From Hybos culiciformis (taxonomy: Eukaryota; Arthropoda; Insecta; Diptera; Hybotidae): a DNA stretch of 64,000 nucleotides. Shown here piece after piece: positions 1 to 15,000 of the stretch. The notes under the pieces are model-generated. The model worked only from the letters and a program-made list of their open reading frames with translations, did not search any database and was not told where the DNA came from. Location of the stretch: the NCBI GenBank assembly GCA_964007475.1, contig OZ023274.1:1-64000 (forward strand), in the 5' to 3' direction. The translations under genes and the position numbers were made by a program. Within the stretch, counting starts at the first letter, position 1, and each line of letters begins with the position of its first letter.

Positions 1-3000
1 TTAATCACCTTATCGTTTTTTTCTCCGGATCTAGCAAACCGATTTGCATAAATATTGCACAGAAAGAAGCGTAATTTCTAGACCTTTAATTTAAGCCAAA
101 AACGGAGGTTCTCCGAGGTCTGGAGCCGGAGTAATGAACAAAAAACCAGCCCAAAGTCAACATTTTTAGTGTTAAAATTAGCGGGTTTAATCACCTTATC
201 GTTTTTTTCTCCGGATCTAGCAAACCGATTTGCATAAATATTGCACAGAAAGAAGCGTAATTTCTAGACCTTTAATTTAAGCCAAAAACGGAGGTTCTCC
301 GAGGTCTGGAGCCGGAGTAATGAACAAAAAACCAGCCCAAAGTCAACATTTTTAGTGTTAAAATTAGCGGGTTTAATCACCTTATCGTTTTTTTCTCCGG
401 ATCTAGCAAACCGATTTGCATAAATATTGCACAGAAAGAAGCGTAATTTCTAGACCTTTAATTTAAGCCAAAAACGGAGGTTCTCCGAGGTCTGGAGCCG
501 GAGTAATGAACAAAAAACCAGCCCAAAGTCAACATTTTTAGTGTTAAAATTAGCGGGTTTAATCACCTTATCGTTTTTTTCTCCGGATCTAGCAAACCGA
601 TTTGCATAAATATTGCACAGAAAGAAGCGTAATTTCTAGACCTTTAATTTAAGCCAAAAACGGAGGTTCTCCGAGGTCTGGAGCCGGAGTAATGAACAAA
701 AAACCAGCCCAAAGTCAACATTTTTAGTGTTAAAATTAGCGGGTTTAATCACCTTATCGTTTTTTTCTCCGGATCTAGCAAACCGATTTGCATAAATATT
801 GCACAGAAAGAAGCGTAATTTCTAGACCTTTAATTTAAGCCAAAAACGGAGGTTCTCCGAGGTCTGGAGCCGGAGTAATGAACAAAAAACCAGCCCAAAG
901 TCAACATTTTTAGTGTTAAAATTAGCGGGTTTAATCACCTTATCGTTTTTTTCTCCGGATCTAGCAAACCGATTTGCATAAATATTGCACAGAAAGAAGC
1001 GTAATTTCTAGACCTTTAATTTAAGCCAAAAACGGAGGTTCTCCGAGGTCTGGAGCCGGAGTAATGAACAAAAAACCAGCCCAAAGTCAACATTTTTAGT
1101 GTTAAAATTAGCGGGTTTAATCACCTTATCGTTTTTTTCTCCGGATCTAGCAAACCGATTTGCATAAATATTGCACAGAAAGAAGCGTAATTTCTAGACC
1201 TTTAATTTAAGCCAAAAACGGAGGTTCTCCGAGGTCTGGAGCCGGAGTAATGAACAAAAAACCAGCCCAAAGTCAACATTTTTAGTGTTAAAATTAGCGG
1301 GTTTAATCACCTTATCGTTTTTTTCTCCGGATCTAGCAAACCGATTTGCATAAATATTGCACAGAAAGAAGCGTAATTTCTAGACCTTTAATTTAAGCCA
1401 AAAACGGAGGTTCTCCGAGGTCTGGAGCCGGAGTAATGAACAAAAAACCAGCCCAAAGTCAACATTTTTAGTGTTAAAATTAGCGGGTTTAATCACCTTA
1501 TCGTTTTTTTCTCCGGATCTAGCAAACCGATTTGCATAAATATTGCACAGAAAGAAGCGTAATTTCTAGACCTTTAATTTAAGCCAAAAACGGAGGTTCT
1601 CCGAGGTCTGGAGCCGGAGTAATGAACAAAAAACCAGCCCAAAGTCAACATTTTTAGTGTTAAAATTAGCGGGTTTAATCACCTTATCGTTTTTTTCTCC
1701 GGATCTAGCAAACCGATTTGCATAAATATTGCACAGAAAGAAGCGTAATTTCTAGACCTTTAATTTAAGCCAAAAACGGAGGTTCTCCGAGGTCTGGAGC
1801 CGGAGTAATGAACAAAAAACCAGCCCAAAGTCAACATTTTTAGTGTTAAAATTAGCGGGTTTAATCACCTTATCGTTTTTTTCTCCGGATCTAGCAAACC
1901 GATTTGCATAAATATTGCACAGAAAGAAGCGTAATTTCTAGACCTTTAATTTAAGCCAAAAACGGAGGTTCTCCGAGGTCTGGAGCCGGAGTAATGAACA
2001 AAAAACCAGCCCAAAGTCAACATTTTTAGTGTTAAAATTAGCGGGTTTAATCACCTTATCGTTTTTTTCTCCGGATCTAGCAAACCGATTTGCATAAATA
2101 TTGCACAGAAAGAAGCGTAATTTCTAGACCTTTAATTTAAGCCAAAAACGGAGGTTCTCCGAGGTCTGGAGCCGGAGTAATGAACAAAAAACCAGCCCAA
2201 AGTCAACATTTTAGTGTTAAAATTAGCGGGTTTAATCACCTTATCGTTTTTTTCTCCGGATCTAGCAAACCGATTTGCATAAATATTGCACAGAAAGAAG
2301 CGTAATTTCTAGACCTTTAATTTAAGCCAAAAACGGAGGTTCTCCGAGGTCTGGAGCCGGAGTAATGAACAAAAAACCAGCCCAAAGTCAACATTTTTAG
2401 TGTTAAAATTAGCGGGTTTAATCACCTTATCGTTTTTTTCTCCGGATCTAGCAAACCGATTTGCATAAATATTGCACAGAAAGAAGCGTAATTTCTAGAC
2501 CTTTAATTTAAGCCAAAAACGGAGGTTCTCCGAGGTCTGGAGCCGGAGTAATGAACAAAAAACCAGCCCAAAGTCAACATTTTTAGTGTTAAAATTAGCG
2601 GGTTTAATCACCTTATCGTTTTTTTCTCCGGATCTAGCAAACCGATTTGCATAAATATTGCACAGAAAGAAGCGTAATTTCTAGACCTTTAATTTAAGCC
2701 AAAAACGGAGGTTCTCCGAGGTCTGGAGCCGGAGTAATGAACAAAAAACCAGCCCAAAGTCAACATTTTTAGTGTTAAAATTAGCGGGTTTAATCACCTT
2801 ATCGTTTTTTCTCCGGATCTAGCAAACCGATTTGCATAAATATTGCACAGAAAGAAGCGTAATTTCTAGACCTTTAATTTAAGCCAAAAACGGAGGTTCT
2901 CCGAGGTCTGGAGCCGGAGTAATGAACAAAAAACCAGCCCAAAGTCAACATTTTTAGTGTTAAAATTAGCGGGTTTAATCACCTTATCGTTTTTTTCTCC

Positions 3001-6000
3001 GGATCTAGCAAACCGATTTGCATAAATATTGCACAGAAAGAAGCGTAATTTCTAGACCTTTAATTTAAGCCAAAAACGGAGGTTCTCCGAGGTCTGGAGC
3101 CGGAGTAATGAACAAAAAACCAGCCCAAAGTCAACATTTTTAGTGTTAAAATTAGCGGGTTTAATCACCTTATCGTTTTTTTCTCCGGATCTAGCAAACC
3201 GATTTGCATAAATATTGCACAGAAAGAAGCGTAATTTCTAGACCTTTAATTTAAGCCAAAAACGGAGGTTCTCCGAGGTCTGGAGCCGGAGTAATGAACA
3301 AAAAACCAGCCCAAAGTCAACATTTTTAGTGTTAAAATTAGCGGGTTTAATCACCTTATCGTTTTTTTCTCCGGATCTAGCAAACCGATTTGCATAAATA
3401 TTGCACAGAAAGAAGCGTAATTTCTAGACCTTTAATTTAAGCCAAAAACGGAGGTTCTCCGAGGTCTGGAGCCGGAGTAATGAACAAAAAACCAGCCCAA
3501 AGTCAACATTTTTAGTGTTAAAATTAGCGGGTTTAATCACCTTATCGTTTTTTTCTCCGGATCTAGCAAACCGATTTGCATAAATATTGCACAGAAAGAA
3601 GCGTAATTTCTAGACCTTTAATTTAAGCCAAAAACGGAGGTTCTCCGAGGTCTGGAGCCGGAGTAATGAACAAAAAACCAGCCCAAAGTCAACATTTTTA
3701 GTGTTAAAATTAGCGGGTTTAATCACCTTATCGTTTTTTTCTCCGGATCTAGCAAACCGATTTGCATAAATATTGCACAGAAAGAAGCGTAATTTCTAGA
3801 CCTTTAATTTAAGCCAAAAACGGAGGTTCTCCGAGGTCTGGAGCCGGAGTAATGAACAAAAAACCAGCCCAAAGTCAACATTTTTAGTGTTAAAATTAGC
3901 GGGTTTAATCACCTTATCGTTTTTTTCTCCGGATCTAGCAAACCGATTTGCATAAATATTGCACAGAAAGAAGCGTAATTTCTAGACCTTTAATTTAAGC
4001 CAAAAACGGAGGTTCTCCGAGGTCTGGAGCCGGAGTAATGAACAAAAAACCAGCCCAAAGTCAACATTTTTAGTGTTAAAATTAGCGGGTTTAATCACCT
4101 TATCGTTTTTTTCTCCGGATCTAGCAAACCGATTTGCATAAATATTGCACAGAAAGAAGCGTAATTTCTAGACCTTTAATTTAAGCCAAAAACGGAGGTT
4201 CTCCGAGGTCTGGAGCCGGAGTAATGAACAAAAAACCAGCCCAAAGTCAACATTTTTAGTGTTAAAATTAGCGGGTTTAATCACCTTATCGTTTTTTTCT
4301 CCGGATCTAGCAAACCGATTTGCATAAATATTGCACAGAAAGAAGCGTAATTTCTAGACCTTTAATTTAAGCCAAAAACGGAGGTTCTCCGAGGTCTGGA
4401 GCCGGAGTAATGAACAAAAAACCAGCCCAAAGTCAACATTTTTAGTGTTAAAATTAGCGGGTTTAATCACCTTATCGTTTTTTTCTCCGGATCTAGCAAA
4501 CCGATTTGCATAAATATTGCACAGAAAGAAGCGTAATTTCTAGACCTTTAATTTAAGCCAAAAACGGAGGTTCTCCGAGGTCTGGAGCCGGAGTAATGAA
4601 CAAAAAACCAGCCCAAAGTCAACATTTTTAGTGTTAAAATTAGCGGGTTTAATCACCTTATCGTTTTTTTCTCCGGATCTAGCAAACCGATTTGCATAAA
4701 TATTGCACAGAAAGAAGCGTAATTTCTAGACCTTTAATTTAAGCCAAAAACGGAGGTTCTCCGAGGTCTGGAGCCGGAGTAATGAACAAAAAACCAGCCC
4801 AAAGTCAACATTTTTAGTGTTAAAATTAGCGGGTTTAATCACCTTATCGTTTTTTTCTCCGGATCTAGCAAACCGATTTGCATAAATATTGCACAGAAAG
4901 AAGCGTAATTTCTAGACCTTTAATTTAAGCCAAAAACGGAGGTTCTCCGAGGTCTGGAGCCGGAGTAATGAACAAAAAACCAGCCCAAAGTCAACATTTT
5001 TAGTGTTAAAATTAGCGGGTTTAATCACCTTATCGTTTTTTTCTCCGGATCTAGCAAACCGATTTGCATAAATATTGCACAGAAAGAAGCGTAATTTCTA
5101 GACCTTTAATTTAAGCCAAAAACGGAGGTTCTCCGAGGTCTGGAGCCGGAGTAATGAACAAAAAACCAGCCCAAAGTCAACATTTTTAGTGTTAAAATTA
5201 GCGGGTTTAATCACCTTATCGTTTTTTTCTCCGGATCTAGCAAACCGATTTGCATAAATATTGCACAGAAAGAAGCGTAATTTCTAGACCTTTAATTTAA
5301 GCCAAAAACGGAGGTTCTCCGAGGTCTGGAGCCGGAGTAATGAACAAAAAACCAGCCCAAAGTCAACATTTTTAGTGTTAAAATTAGCGGGTTTAATCAC
5401 CTTATCGTTTTTTTCTCCGGATCTAGCAAACCGATTTGCATAAATATTGCACAGAAAGAAGCGTAATTTCTAGACCTTTAATTTAAGCCAAAAACGGAGG
5501 TTCTCCGAGGTCTGGAGCCGGAGTAATGAACAAAAAACCAGCCCAAAGTCAACATTTTTAGTGTTAAAATTAGCGGGTTTAATCACCTTATCGTTTTTTT
5601 CTCCGGATCTAGCAAACCGATTTGCATAAATATTGCACAGAAAGAAGCGTAATTTCTAGACCTTTAATTTAAGCCAAAAACGGAGGTTCTCCGAGGTCTG
5701 GAGCCGGAGTAATGAACAAAAAACCAGCCCAAAGTCAACATTTTTAGTGTTAAAATTAGCGGGTTTAATCACCTTATCGTTTTTTTCTCCGGATCTAGCA
5801 AACCGATTTGCATAAATATTGCACAGAAAGAAGCGTAATTTCTAGACCTTTAATTTAAGCCAAAAACGGAGGTTCTCCGAGGTCTGGAGCCGGAGTAATG
5901 AACAAAAAACCAGCCCAAAGTCAACATTTTTAGTGTTAAAATTAGCGGGTTTAATCACCTTATCGTTTTTTTCTCCGGATCTAGCAAACCGATTTGCATA

Positions 6001-9000
6001 AATATTGCACAGAAAGAAGCGTAATTTCTAGACCTTTAATTTAAGCCAAAAACGGAGGTTCTCCGAGGTCTGGAGCCGGAGTAATGAACAAAAAACCAGC
6101 CCAAAGTCAACATTTTTAGTGTTAAAATTAGCGGGTTTAATCACCTTATCGTTTTTTTCTCCGGATCTAGCAAACCGATTTGCATAAATATTGCACAGAA
6201 AGAAGCGTAATTTCTAGACCTTTAATTTAAGCCAAAAACGGAGGTTCTCCGAGGTCTGGAGCCGGAGTAATGAACAAAAAACCAGCCCAAAGTCAACATT
6301 TTTAGTGTTAAAATTAGCGGGTTTAATCACCTTATCGTTTTTTTCTCCGGATCTAGCAAACCGATTTGCATAAATATTGCACAGAAAGAAGCGTAATTTC
6401 TAGACCTTTAATTTAAGCCAAAAACGGAGGTTCTCCGAGGTCTGGAGCCGGAGTAATGAACAAAAAACCAGCCCAAAGTCAACATTTTTAGTGTTAAAAT
6501 TAGCGGGTTTAATCACCTTATCGTTTTTTTCTCCGGATCTAGCAAACCGATTTGCATAAATATTGCACAGAAAGAAGCGTAATTTCTAGACCTTTAATTT
6601 AAGCCAAAAACGGAGGTTCTCCGAGGTCTGGAGCCGGAGTAATGAACAAAAAACCAGCCCAAAGTCAACATTTTTAGTGTTAAAATTAGCGGGTTTAATC
6701 ACCTTATCGTTTTTTTCTCCGGATCTAGCAAACCGATTTGCATAAATATTGCACAGAAAGAAGCGTAATTTCTAGACCTTTAATTTAAGCCAAAAACGGA
6801 GGTTCTCCGAGGTCTGGAGCCGGAGTAATGAACAAAAAACCAGCCCAAAGTCAACATTTTTAGTGTTAAAATTAGCGGGTTTAATCACCTTATCGTTTTT
6901 TTCTCCGGATCTAGCAAACCGATTTGCATAAATATTGCACAGAAAGAAGCGTAATTTCTAGACCTTTAATTTAAGCCAAAAACGGAGGTTCTCCGAGGTC
7001 TGGAGCCGGAGTAATGAACAAAAAACCAGCCCAAAGTCAACATTTTTAGTGTTAAAATTAGCGGGTTTAATCACCTTATCGTTTTTTTCTCCGGATCTAG
7101 CAAACCGATTTGCATAAATATTGCACAGAAAGAAGCGTAATTTCTAGACCTTTAATTTAAGCCAAAAACGGAGGTTCTCCGAGGTCTGGAGCCGGAGTAA
7201 TGAACAAAAAACCAGCCCAAAGTCAACATTTTTAGTGTTAAAATTAGCGGGTTTAATCACCTTATCGTTTTTTTCTCCGGATCTAGCAAACCGATTTGCA
7301 TAAATATTGCACAGAAAGAAGCGTAATTTCTAGACCTTTAATTTAAGCCAAAAACGGAGGTTCTCCGAGGTCTGGAGCCGGAGTAATGAACAAAAAACCA
7401 GCCCAAAGTCAACATTTTTAGTGTTAAAATTAGCGGGTTTAATCACCTTATCGTTTTTTTCTCCGGATCTAGCAAACCGATTTGCATAAATATTGCACAG
7501 AAAGAAGCGTAATTTCTAGACCTTTAATTTAAGCCAAAAACGGAGGTTCTCCGAGGTCTGGAGCCGGAGTAATGAACAAAAAACCAGCCCAAAGTCAACA
7601 TTTTTAGTGTTAAAATTAGCGGGTTTAATCACCTTATCGTTTTTTTCTCCGGATCTAGCAAACCGATTTGCATAAATATTGCACAGAAAGAAGCGTAATT
7701 TCTAGACCTTTAATTTAAGCCAAAAACGGAGGTTCTCCGAGGTCTGGAGCCGGAGTAATGAACAAAAAACCAGCCCAAAGTCAACATTTTTAGTGTTAAA
7801 ATTAGCGGGTTTAATCACCTTATCGTTTTTTTCTCCGGATCTAGCAAACCGATTTGCATAAATATTGCACAGAAAGAAGCGTAATTTCTAGACCTTTAAT
7901 TTAAGCCAAAAACGGAGGTTCTCCGAGGTCTGGAGCCGGAGTAATGAACAAAAAACCAGCCCAAAGTCAACATTTTTAGTGTTAAAATTAGCGGGTTTAA
8001 TCACCTTATCGTTTTTTTCTCCGGATCTAGCAAACCGATTTGCATAAATATTGCACAGAAAGAAGCGTAATTTCTAGACCTTTAATTTAAGCCAAAAACG
8101 GAGGTTCTCCGAGGTCTGGAGCCGGAGTAATGAACAAAAAACCAGCCCAAAGTCAACATTTTTAGTGTTAAAATTAGCGGGTTTAATCACCTTATCGTTT
8201 TTTTCTCCGGATCTAGCAAACCGATTTGCATAAATATTGCACAGAAAGAAGCGTAATTTCTAGACCTTTAATTTAAGCCAAAAACGGAGGTTCTCCGAGG
8301 TCTGGAGCCGGAGTAATGAACAAAAAACCAGCCCAAAGTCAACATTTTTAGTGTTAAAATTAGCGGGTTTAATCACCTTATCGTTTTTTTCTCCGGATCT
8401 AGCAAACCGATTTGCATAAATATTGCACAGAAAGAAGCGTAATTTCTAGACCTTTAATTTAAGCCAAAAACGGAGGTTCTCCGAGGTCTGGAGCCGGAGT
8501 AATGAACAAAAAACCAGCCCAAAGTCAACATTTTTAGTGTTAAAATTAGCGGGTTTAATCACCTTATCGTTTTTTTCTCCGGATCTAGCAAACCGATTTG
8601 CATAAATATTGCACAGAAAGAAGCGTAATTTCTAGACCTTTAATTTAAGCCAAAAACGGAGGTTCTCTCGAGGTCTGGAGCCGGAGTAATGAACAAAAAA
8701 CCAGCCCAAAGTCAACATTTTTAGTGTTAAAATTAGCGGGTTTAATCACCTTATCGTTTTTTTCTCCGGATCTAGCAAACCGATTTGCATAAATATTGCA
8801 CAGAAAGAAGCGTAATTTCTAGACCTTTAATTTAAGCCAAAAACGGAGGTTCTCCGAGGTCTGGAGCCGGAGTAATGAACAAAAAACCAGCCCAAAGTCA
8901 ACATTTTTAGTGTTAAAATTAGCGGGTTTAATCACCTTATCGTTTTTTTCTCCGGATCTAGCAAACCGATTTGCATAAATATTGCACAGAAAGAAGCGTA

Positions 9001-12000
9001 ATTTCTAGACCTTTAATTTAAGCCAAAAACGGAGGTTCTCCGAGGTCTGGAGCCGGAGTAATGAACAAAAAACCAGCCCAAAGTCAACATTTTTAGTGTT
9101 AAAATTAGCGGGTTTAATCACCTTATCGTTTTTTTCTCCGGATCTAGCAAACCGATTTGCATAAATATTGCACAGAAAGAAGCGTAATTTCTAGACCTTT
9201 AATTTAAGCCAAAAACGGAGGTTCTCCGAGGTCTGGAGCCGGAGTAATGAACAAAAAACCAGCCCAAAGTCAACATTTTTAGTGTTAAAATTAGCGGGTT
9301 TAATCACCTTATCGTTTTTTTCTCTCGGATCTAGCAAACCGATTTGCATAAATATTGCACAGAAAGAAGCGTAATTTCTAGACCTTTAATTTAAGCCAAA
9401 AACGGAGGTTCTCCGAGGTCTGGAGCCGGAGTAATGAACAAAAAACCAGCCCAAAGTCAACATTTTTAGTGTTAAAATTAGCGGGTTTAATCACCTTATC
9501 GTTTTTTTCTCCGGATCTAGCAAACCGATTTGCATAAATATTGCACAGAAAGAAGCGTAATTTCTAGACCTTTAATTTAAGCCAAAAACGGAGGTTCTCC
9601 GAGGTCTGGAGCCGGAGTAATGAACAAAAAACCAGCCCAAAGTCAACATTTTTAGTGTTAAAATTAGCGGGTTTAATCACCTTATCGTTTTTTTCTCCGG
9701 ATCTAGCAAACCGATTTGCATAAATATTGCACAGAAAGAAGCGTAATTTCTAGACCTTTAATTTAAGCCAAAAACGGAGGTTCTCCGAGGTCTGGAGCCG
9801 GAGTAATGAACAAAAAACCAGCCCAAAGTCAACATTTTTAGTGTTAAAATTAGCGGGTTTAATCACCTTATCGTTTTTTTCTCCGGATCTAGCAAACCGA
9901 TTTGCATAAACATTGCACAGAAAGAAGCGTAATTTCTAGACCTTTAATTTAAGCCAAAAACGGAGGTTCTCCGAGGTCTGGAGCCGGAGTAATGAACAAA
10001 AAACCAGCCCAAAGTCAACATTTTTAGTGTTAAAATTAGCGGGTTTAATCACCTTATCGTTTTTTTCTCCGGATCTAGCAAACCGATTTGCATAAACATT
10101 GCACAGAAAGAAGCGTAATTTCTAGACCTTTAATTTAAGCCAAAAACGGAGGTTCTCCGAGGTCTGGAGCCGGAGTAATGAACAAAAAACCAGCCCAAAG
10201 TCAACATTTTTAGTGTTAAAATTAGCGGGTTTAATCACCTTATCGTTTTTTTCTCCGGATCTAGCAAACCGATTTGCATAAACATTGCACAGAAAGAAGC
10301 GTAATTTCTAGACCTTTAATTTAAGCCAAAAACGGAGGTTCTCCGAGGTCTGGAGCCGGAGTAATGAACAAAAAACCAGCCCAAAGTCAACATTTTTAGT
10401 GTTAAAATTAGCGGGTTTAATCACCTTATCGTTTTTTTCTCCGGATCTAGCAAACCGATTTGCATAAACATTGCACAGAAAGAAGCGTAATTTCTAGACC
10501 TTTAATTTAAGCCAAAAACGGAGGTTCTCCGAGGTCTGGAGCCGGAGTAATGAACAAAAAACCAGCCCAAAGTCAACATTTTTAGTGTTAAAATTAGCGG
10601 GTTTAATCACCTTATCGTTTTTTTCTCCGGATCTAGCAAACCGATTTGCATAAACATTGCACAGAAAGAAGCGTAATTTCTAGACCTTTAATTTAAGCCA
10701 AAAACGGAGGTTCTCCGAGGTCTGGAGCCGGAGTAATGAACAAAAAACCAGCCCAAAGTCAACATTTTTAGTGTTAAAATTAGCGGGTTTAATCACCTTA
10801 TCGTTTTTTTCTCCGGATCTAGCAAACCGATTTGCATAAACATTGCACAGAAAGAAGCGTAATTTCTAGACCTTTAATTTAAGCCAAAAACGGAGGTTCT
10901 CCGAGGTCTGGAGCCGGAGTAATGAACAAAAAACCAGCCCAAAGTCAACATTTTTAGTGTTAAAATTAGCGGGTTTAATCACCTTATCGTTTTTTTCTCC
11001 GGATCTAGCAAACCGATTTGCATAAACATTGCACAGAAAGAAGCGTAATTTCTAGACCTTTAATTTAAGCCAAAAACGGAGGTTCTCCGAGGTCTGGAGC
11101 CGGAGTAATGAACAAAAAACCAGCCCAAAGTCAACATTTTTAGTGTTAAAATTAGCGGGTTTAATCACCTTATCGTTTTTTTCTCCGGATCTAGCAAACC
11201 GATTTGCATAAACATTGCACAGAAAGAAGCGTAATTTCTAGACCTTTAATTTAAGCCAAAAACGGAGGTTCTCCGAGGTCTGGAGCCGGAGTAATGAACA
11301 AAAAACCAGCCCAAAGTCAACATTTTTAGTGTTAAAATTAGCGGGTTTAATCACCTTATCGTTTTTTTCTCCGGATCTAGCAAACCGATTTGCATAAACA
11401 TTGCACAGAAAGAAGCGTAATTTCTAGACCTTTAATTTAAGCCAAAAACGGAGGTTCTCCGAGGTCTGGAGCCGGAGTAATGAACAAAAAACCAGCCCAA
11501 AGTCAACATTTTTAGTGTTAAAATTAGCGGGTTTAATCACCTTATCGTTTTTTTCTCCGGATCTAGCAAACCGATTTGCATAAACATTGCACAGAAAGAA
11601 GCGTAATTTCTAGACCTTTAATTTAAGCCAAAAACGGAGGTTCTCCGAGGTCTGGAGCCGGAGTAATGAACAAAAAACCAGCCCAAAGTCAACATTTTTA
11701 GTGTTAAAATTAGCGGGTTTAATCACCTTATCGTTTTTTTCTCCGGATCTAGCAAACCGATTTGCATAAACATTGCACAGAAAGAAGCGTAATTTCTAGA
11801 CCTTTAATTTAAGCCAAAAACGGAGGTTCTCCGAGGTCTGGAGCCGGAGTAATGAACAAAAAACCAGCCCAAAGTCAACATTTTTAGTGTTAAAATTAGC
11901 GGGTTTAATCACCTTATCGTTTTTTTCTCCGGATCTAGCAAACCGATTTGCATAAACATTGCACAGAAAGAAGCGTAATTTCTAGACCTTTAATTTAAGC

Positions 12001-15000
12001 CAAAAACGGAGGTTCTCCGAGGTCTGGAGCCGGAGTAATGAACAAAAAACCAGCCCAAAGTCAACATTTTTAGTGTTAAAATTAGCGGGTTTAATCACCT
12101 TATCGTTTTTTTCTCCGGATCTAGCAAACCGATTTGCATAAACATTGCACAGAAAGAAGCGTAATTTCTAGACCTTTAATTTAAGCCAAAAACGGAGGTT
12201 CTCCGAGGTCTGGAGCCGGAGTAATGAACAAAAAACCAGCCCAAAGTCAACATTTTTAGTGTTAAAATTAGCGGGTTTAATCACCTTATCGTTTTTTTCT
12301 CCGGATCTAGCAAACCGATTTGCATAAACATTGCACAGAAAGAAGCGTAATTTCTAGACCTTTAATTTAAGCCAAAAACGGAGGTTCTCCGAGGTCTGGA
12401 GCCGGAGTAATGAACAAAAAACCAGCCCAAAGTCAACATTTTTAGTGTTAAAATTAGCGGGTTTAATCACCTTATCGTTTTTTTCTCCGGATCTAGCAAA
12501 CCGATTTGCATAAACATTGCACAGAAAGAAGCGTAATTTCTAGACCTTTAATTTAAGCCAAAAACGGAGGTTCTCCGAGGTCTGGAGCCGGAGTAATGAA
12601 CAAAAAACCAGCCCAAAGTCAACATTTTTAGTGTTAAAATTAGCGGGTTTAATCACCTTATCGTTTTTTTCTCCGGATCTAGCAAACCGATTTGCATAAA
12701 CATTGCACAGAAAGAAGCGTAATTTCTAGACCTTTAATTTAAGCCAAAAACGGAGGTTCTCCGAGGTCTGGAGCCGGAGTAATGAACAAAAAACCAGCCC
12801 AAAGTCAACATTTTTAGTGTTAAAATTAGCGGGTTTAATCACCTTATCGTTTTTTTCTCCGGATCTAGCAAACCGATTTGCATAAACATTGCACAGAAAG
12901 AAGCGTAATTTCTAGACCTTTAATTTAAGCCAAAAACGGAGGTTCTCCGAGGTCTGGAGCCGGAGTAATGAACAAAAAACCAGCCCAAAGTCAACATTTT
13001 TAGTGTTAAAATTAGCGGGTTTAATCACCTTATCGTTTTTTTCTCCGGATCTAGCAAACCGATTTGCATAAACATTGCACAGAAAGAAGCGTAATTTCTA
13101 GACCTTTAATTTAAGCCAAAAACGGAGGTTCTCCGAGGTCTGGAGCCGGAGTAATGAACAAAAAACCAGCCCAAAGTCAACATTTTTAGTGTTAAAATTA
13201 GCGGGTTTAATCACCTTATCGTTTTTTTCTCCGGATCTAGCAAACCGATTTGCATAAACATTGCACAGAAAGAAGCGTAATTTCTAGACCTTTAATTTAA
13301 GCCAAAAACGGAGGTTCTCCGAGGTCTGGAGCCGGAGTAATGAACAAAAAACCAGCCCAAAGTCAACATTTTTAGTGTTAAAATTAGCGGGTTTAATCAC
13401 CTTATCGTTTTTTTCTCCGGATCTAGCAAACCGATTTGCATAAACATTGCACAGAAAGAAGCGTAATTTCTAGACCTTTAATTTAAGCCAAAAACGGAGG
13501 TTCTCCGAGGTCTGGAGCCGGAGTAATGAACAAAAAACCAGCCCAAAGTCAACATTTTTAGTGTTAAAATTAGCGGGTTTAATCACCTTATCGTTTTTTT
13601 CTCCGGATCTAGCAAACCGATTTGCATAAACATTGCACAGAAAGAAGCGTAATTTCTAGACCTTTAATTTAAGCCAAAAACGGAGGTTCTCCGAGGTCTG
13701 GAGCCGGAGTAATGAACAAAAAACCAGCCCAAAGTCAACATTTTTAGTGTTAAAATTAGCGGGTTTAATCACCTTATCGTTTTTTTCTCCGGATCTAGCA
13801 AACCGATTTGCATAAACATTGCACAGAAAGAAGCGTAATTTCTAGACCTTTAATTTAAGCCAAAAACGGAGGTTCTCCGAGGTCTGGAGCCGGAGTAATG
13901 AACAAAAAACCAGCCCAAAGTCAACATTTTTAGTGTTAAAATTAGCGGGTTTAATCACCTTATCGTTTTTTTCTCCGGATCTAGCAAACCGATTTGCATA
14001 AACATTGCACAGAAAGAAGCGTAATTTCTAGACCTTTAATTTAAGCCAAAAACGGAGGTTCTCCGAGGTCTGGAGCCGGAGTAATGAACAAAAAACCAGC
14101 CCAAAGTCAACATTTTTAGTGTTAAAATTAGCGGGTTTAATCACCTTATCGTTTTTTTCTCCGGATCTAGCAAACCGATTTGCATAAACATTGCACAGAA
14201 AGAAGCGTAATTTCTAGACCTTTAATTTAAGCCAAAAACGGAGGTTCTCCGAGGTCTGGAGCCGGAGTAATGAACAAAAAACCAGCCCAAAGTCAACATT
14301 TTTAGTGTTAAAATTAGCGGGTTTAATCACCTTATCGTTTTTTTCTCCGGATCTAGCAAACCGATTTGCATAAACATTGCACAGAAAGAAGCGTAATTTC
14401 TAGACCTTTAATTTAAGCCAAAAACGGAGGTTCTCCGAGGTCTGGAGCCGGAGTAATGAACAAAAAACCAGCCCAAAGTCAACATTTTTAGTGTTAAAAT
14501 TAGCGGGTTTAATCACCTTATCGTTTTTTTCTCCGGATCTAGCAAACCGATTTGCATAAACATTGCACAGAAAGAAGCGTAATTTCTAGACCTTTAATTT
14601 AAGCCAAAAACGGAGGTTCTCCGAGGTCTGGAGCCGGAGTAATGAACAAAAAACCAGCCCAAAGTCAACATTTTTAGTGTTAAAATTAGCGGGTTTAATC
14701 ACCTTATCGTTTTTTTCTCCGGATCTAGCAAACCGATTTGCATAAACATTGCACAGAAAGAAGCGTAATTTCTAGACCTTTAATTTAAGCCAAAAACGGA
14801 GGTTCTCCGAGGTCTGGAGCCGGAGTAATGAACAAAAAACCAGCCCAAAGTCAACATTTTTAGTGTTAAAATTAGCGGGTTTAATCACCTTATCGTTTTT
14901 TTCTCCGGATCTAGCAAACCGATTTGCATAAACATTGCACAGAAAGAAGCGTAATTTCTAGACCTTTAATTTAAGCCAAAAACGGAGGTTCTCCGAGGTC

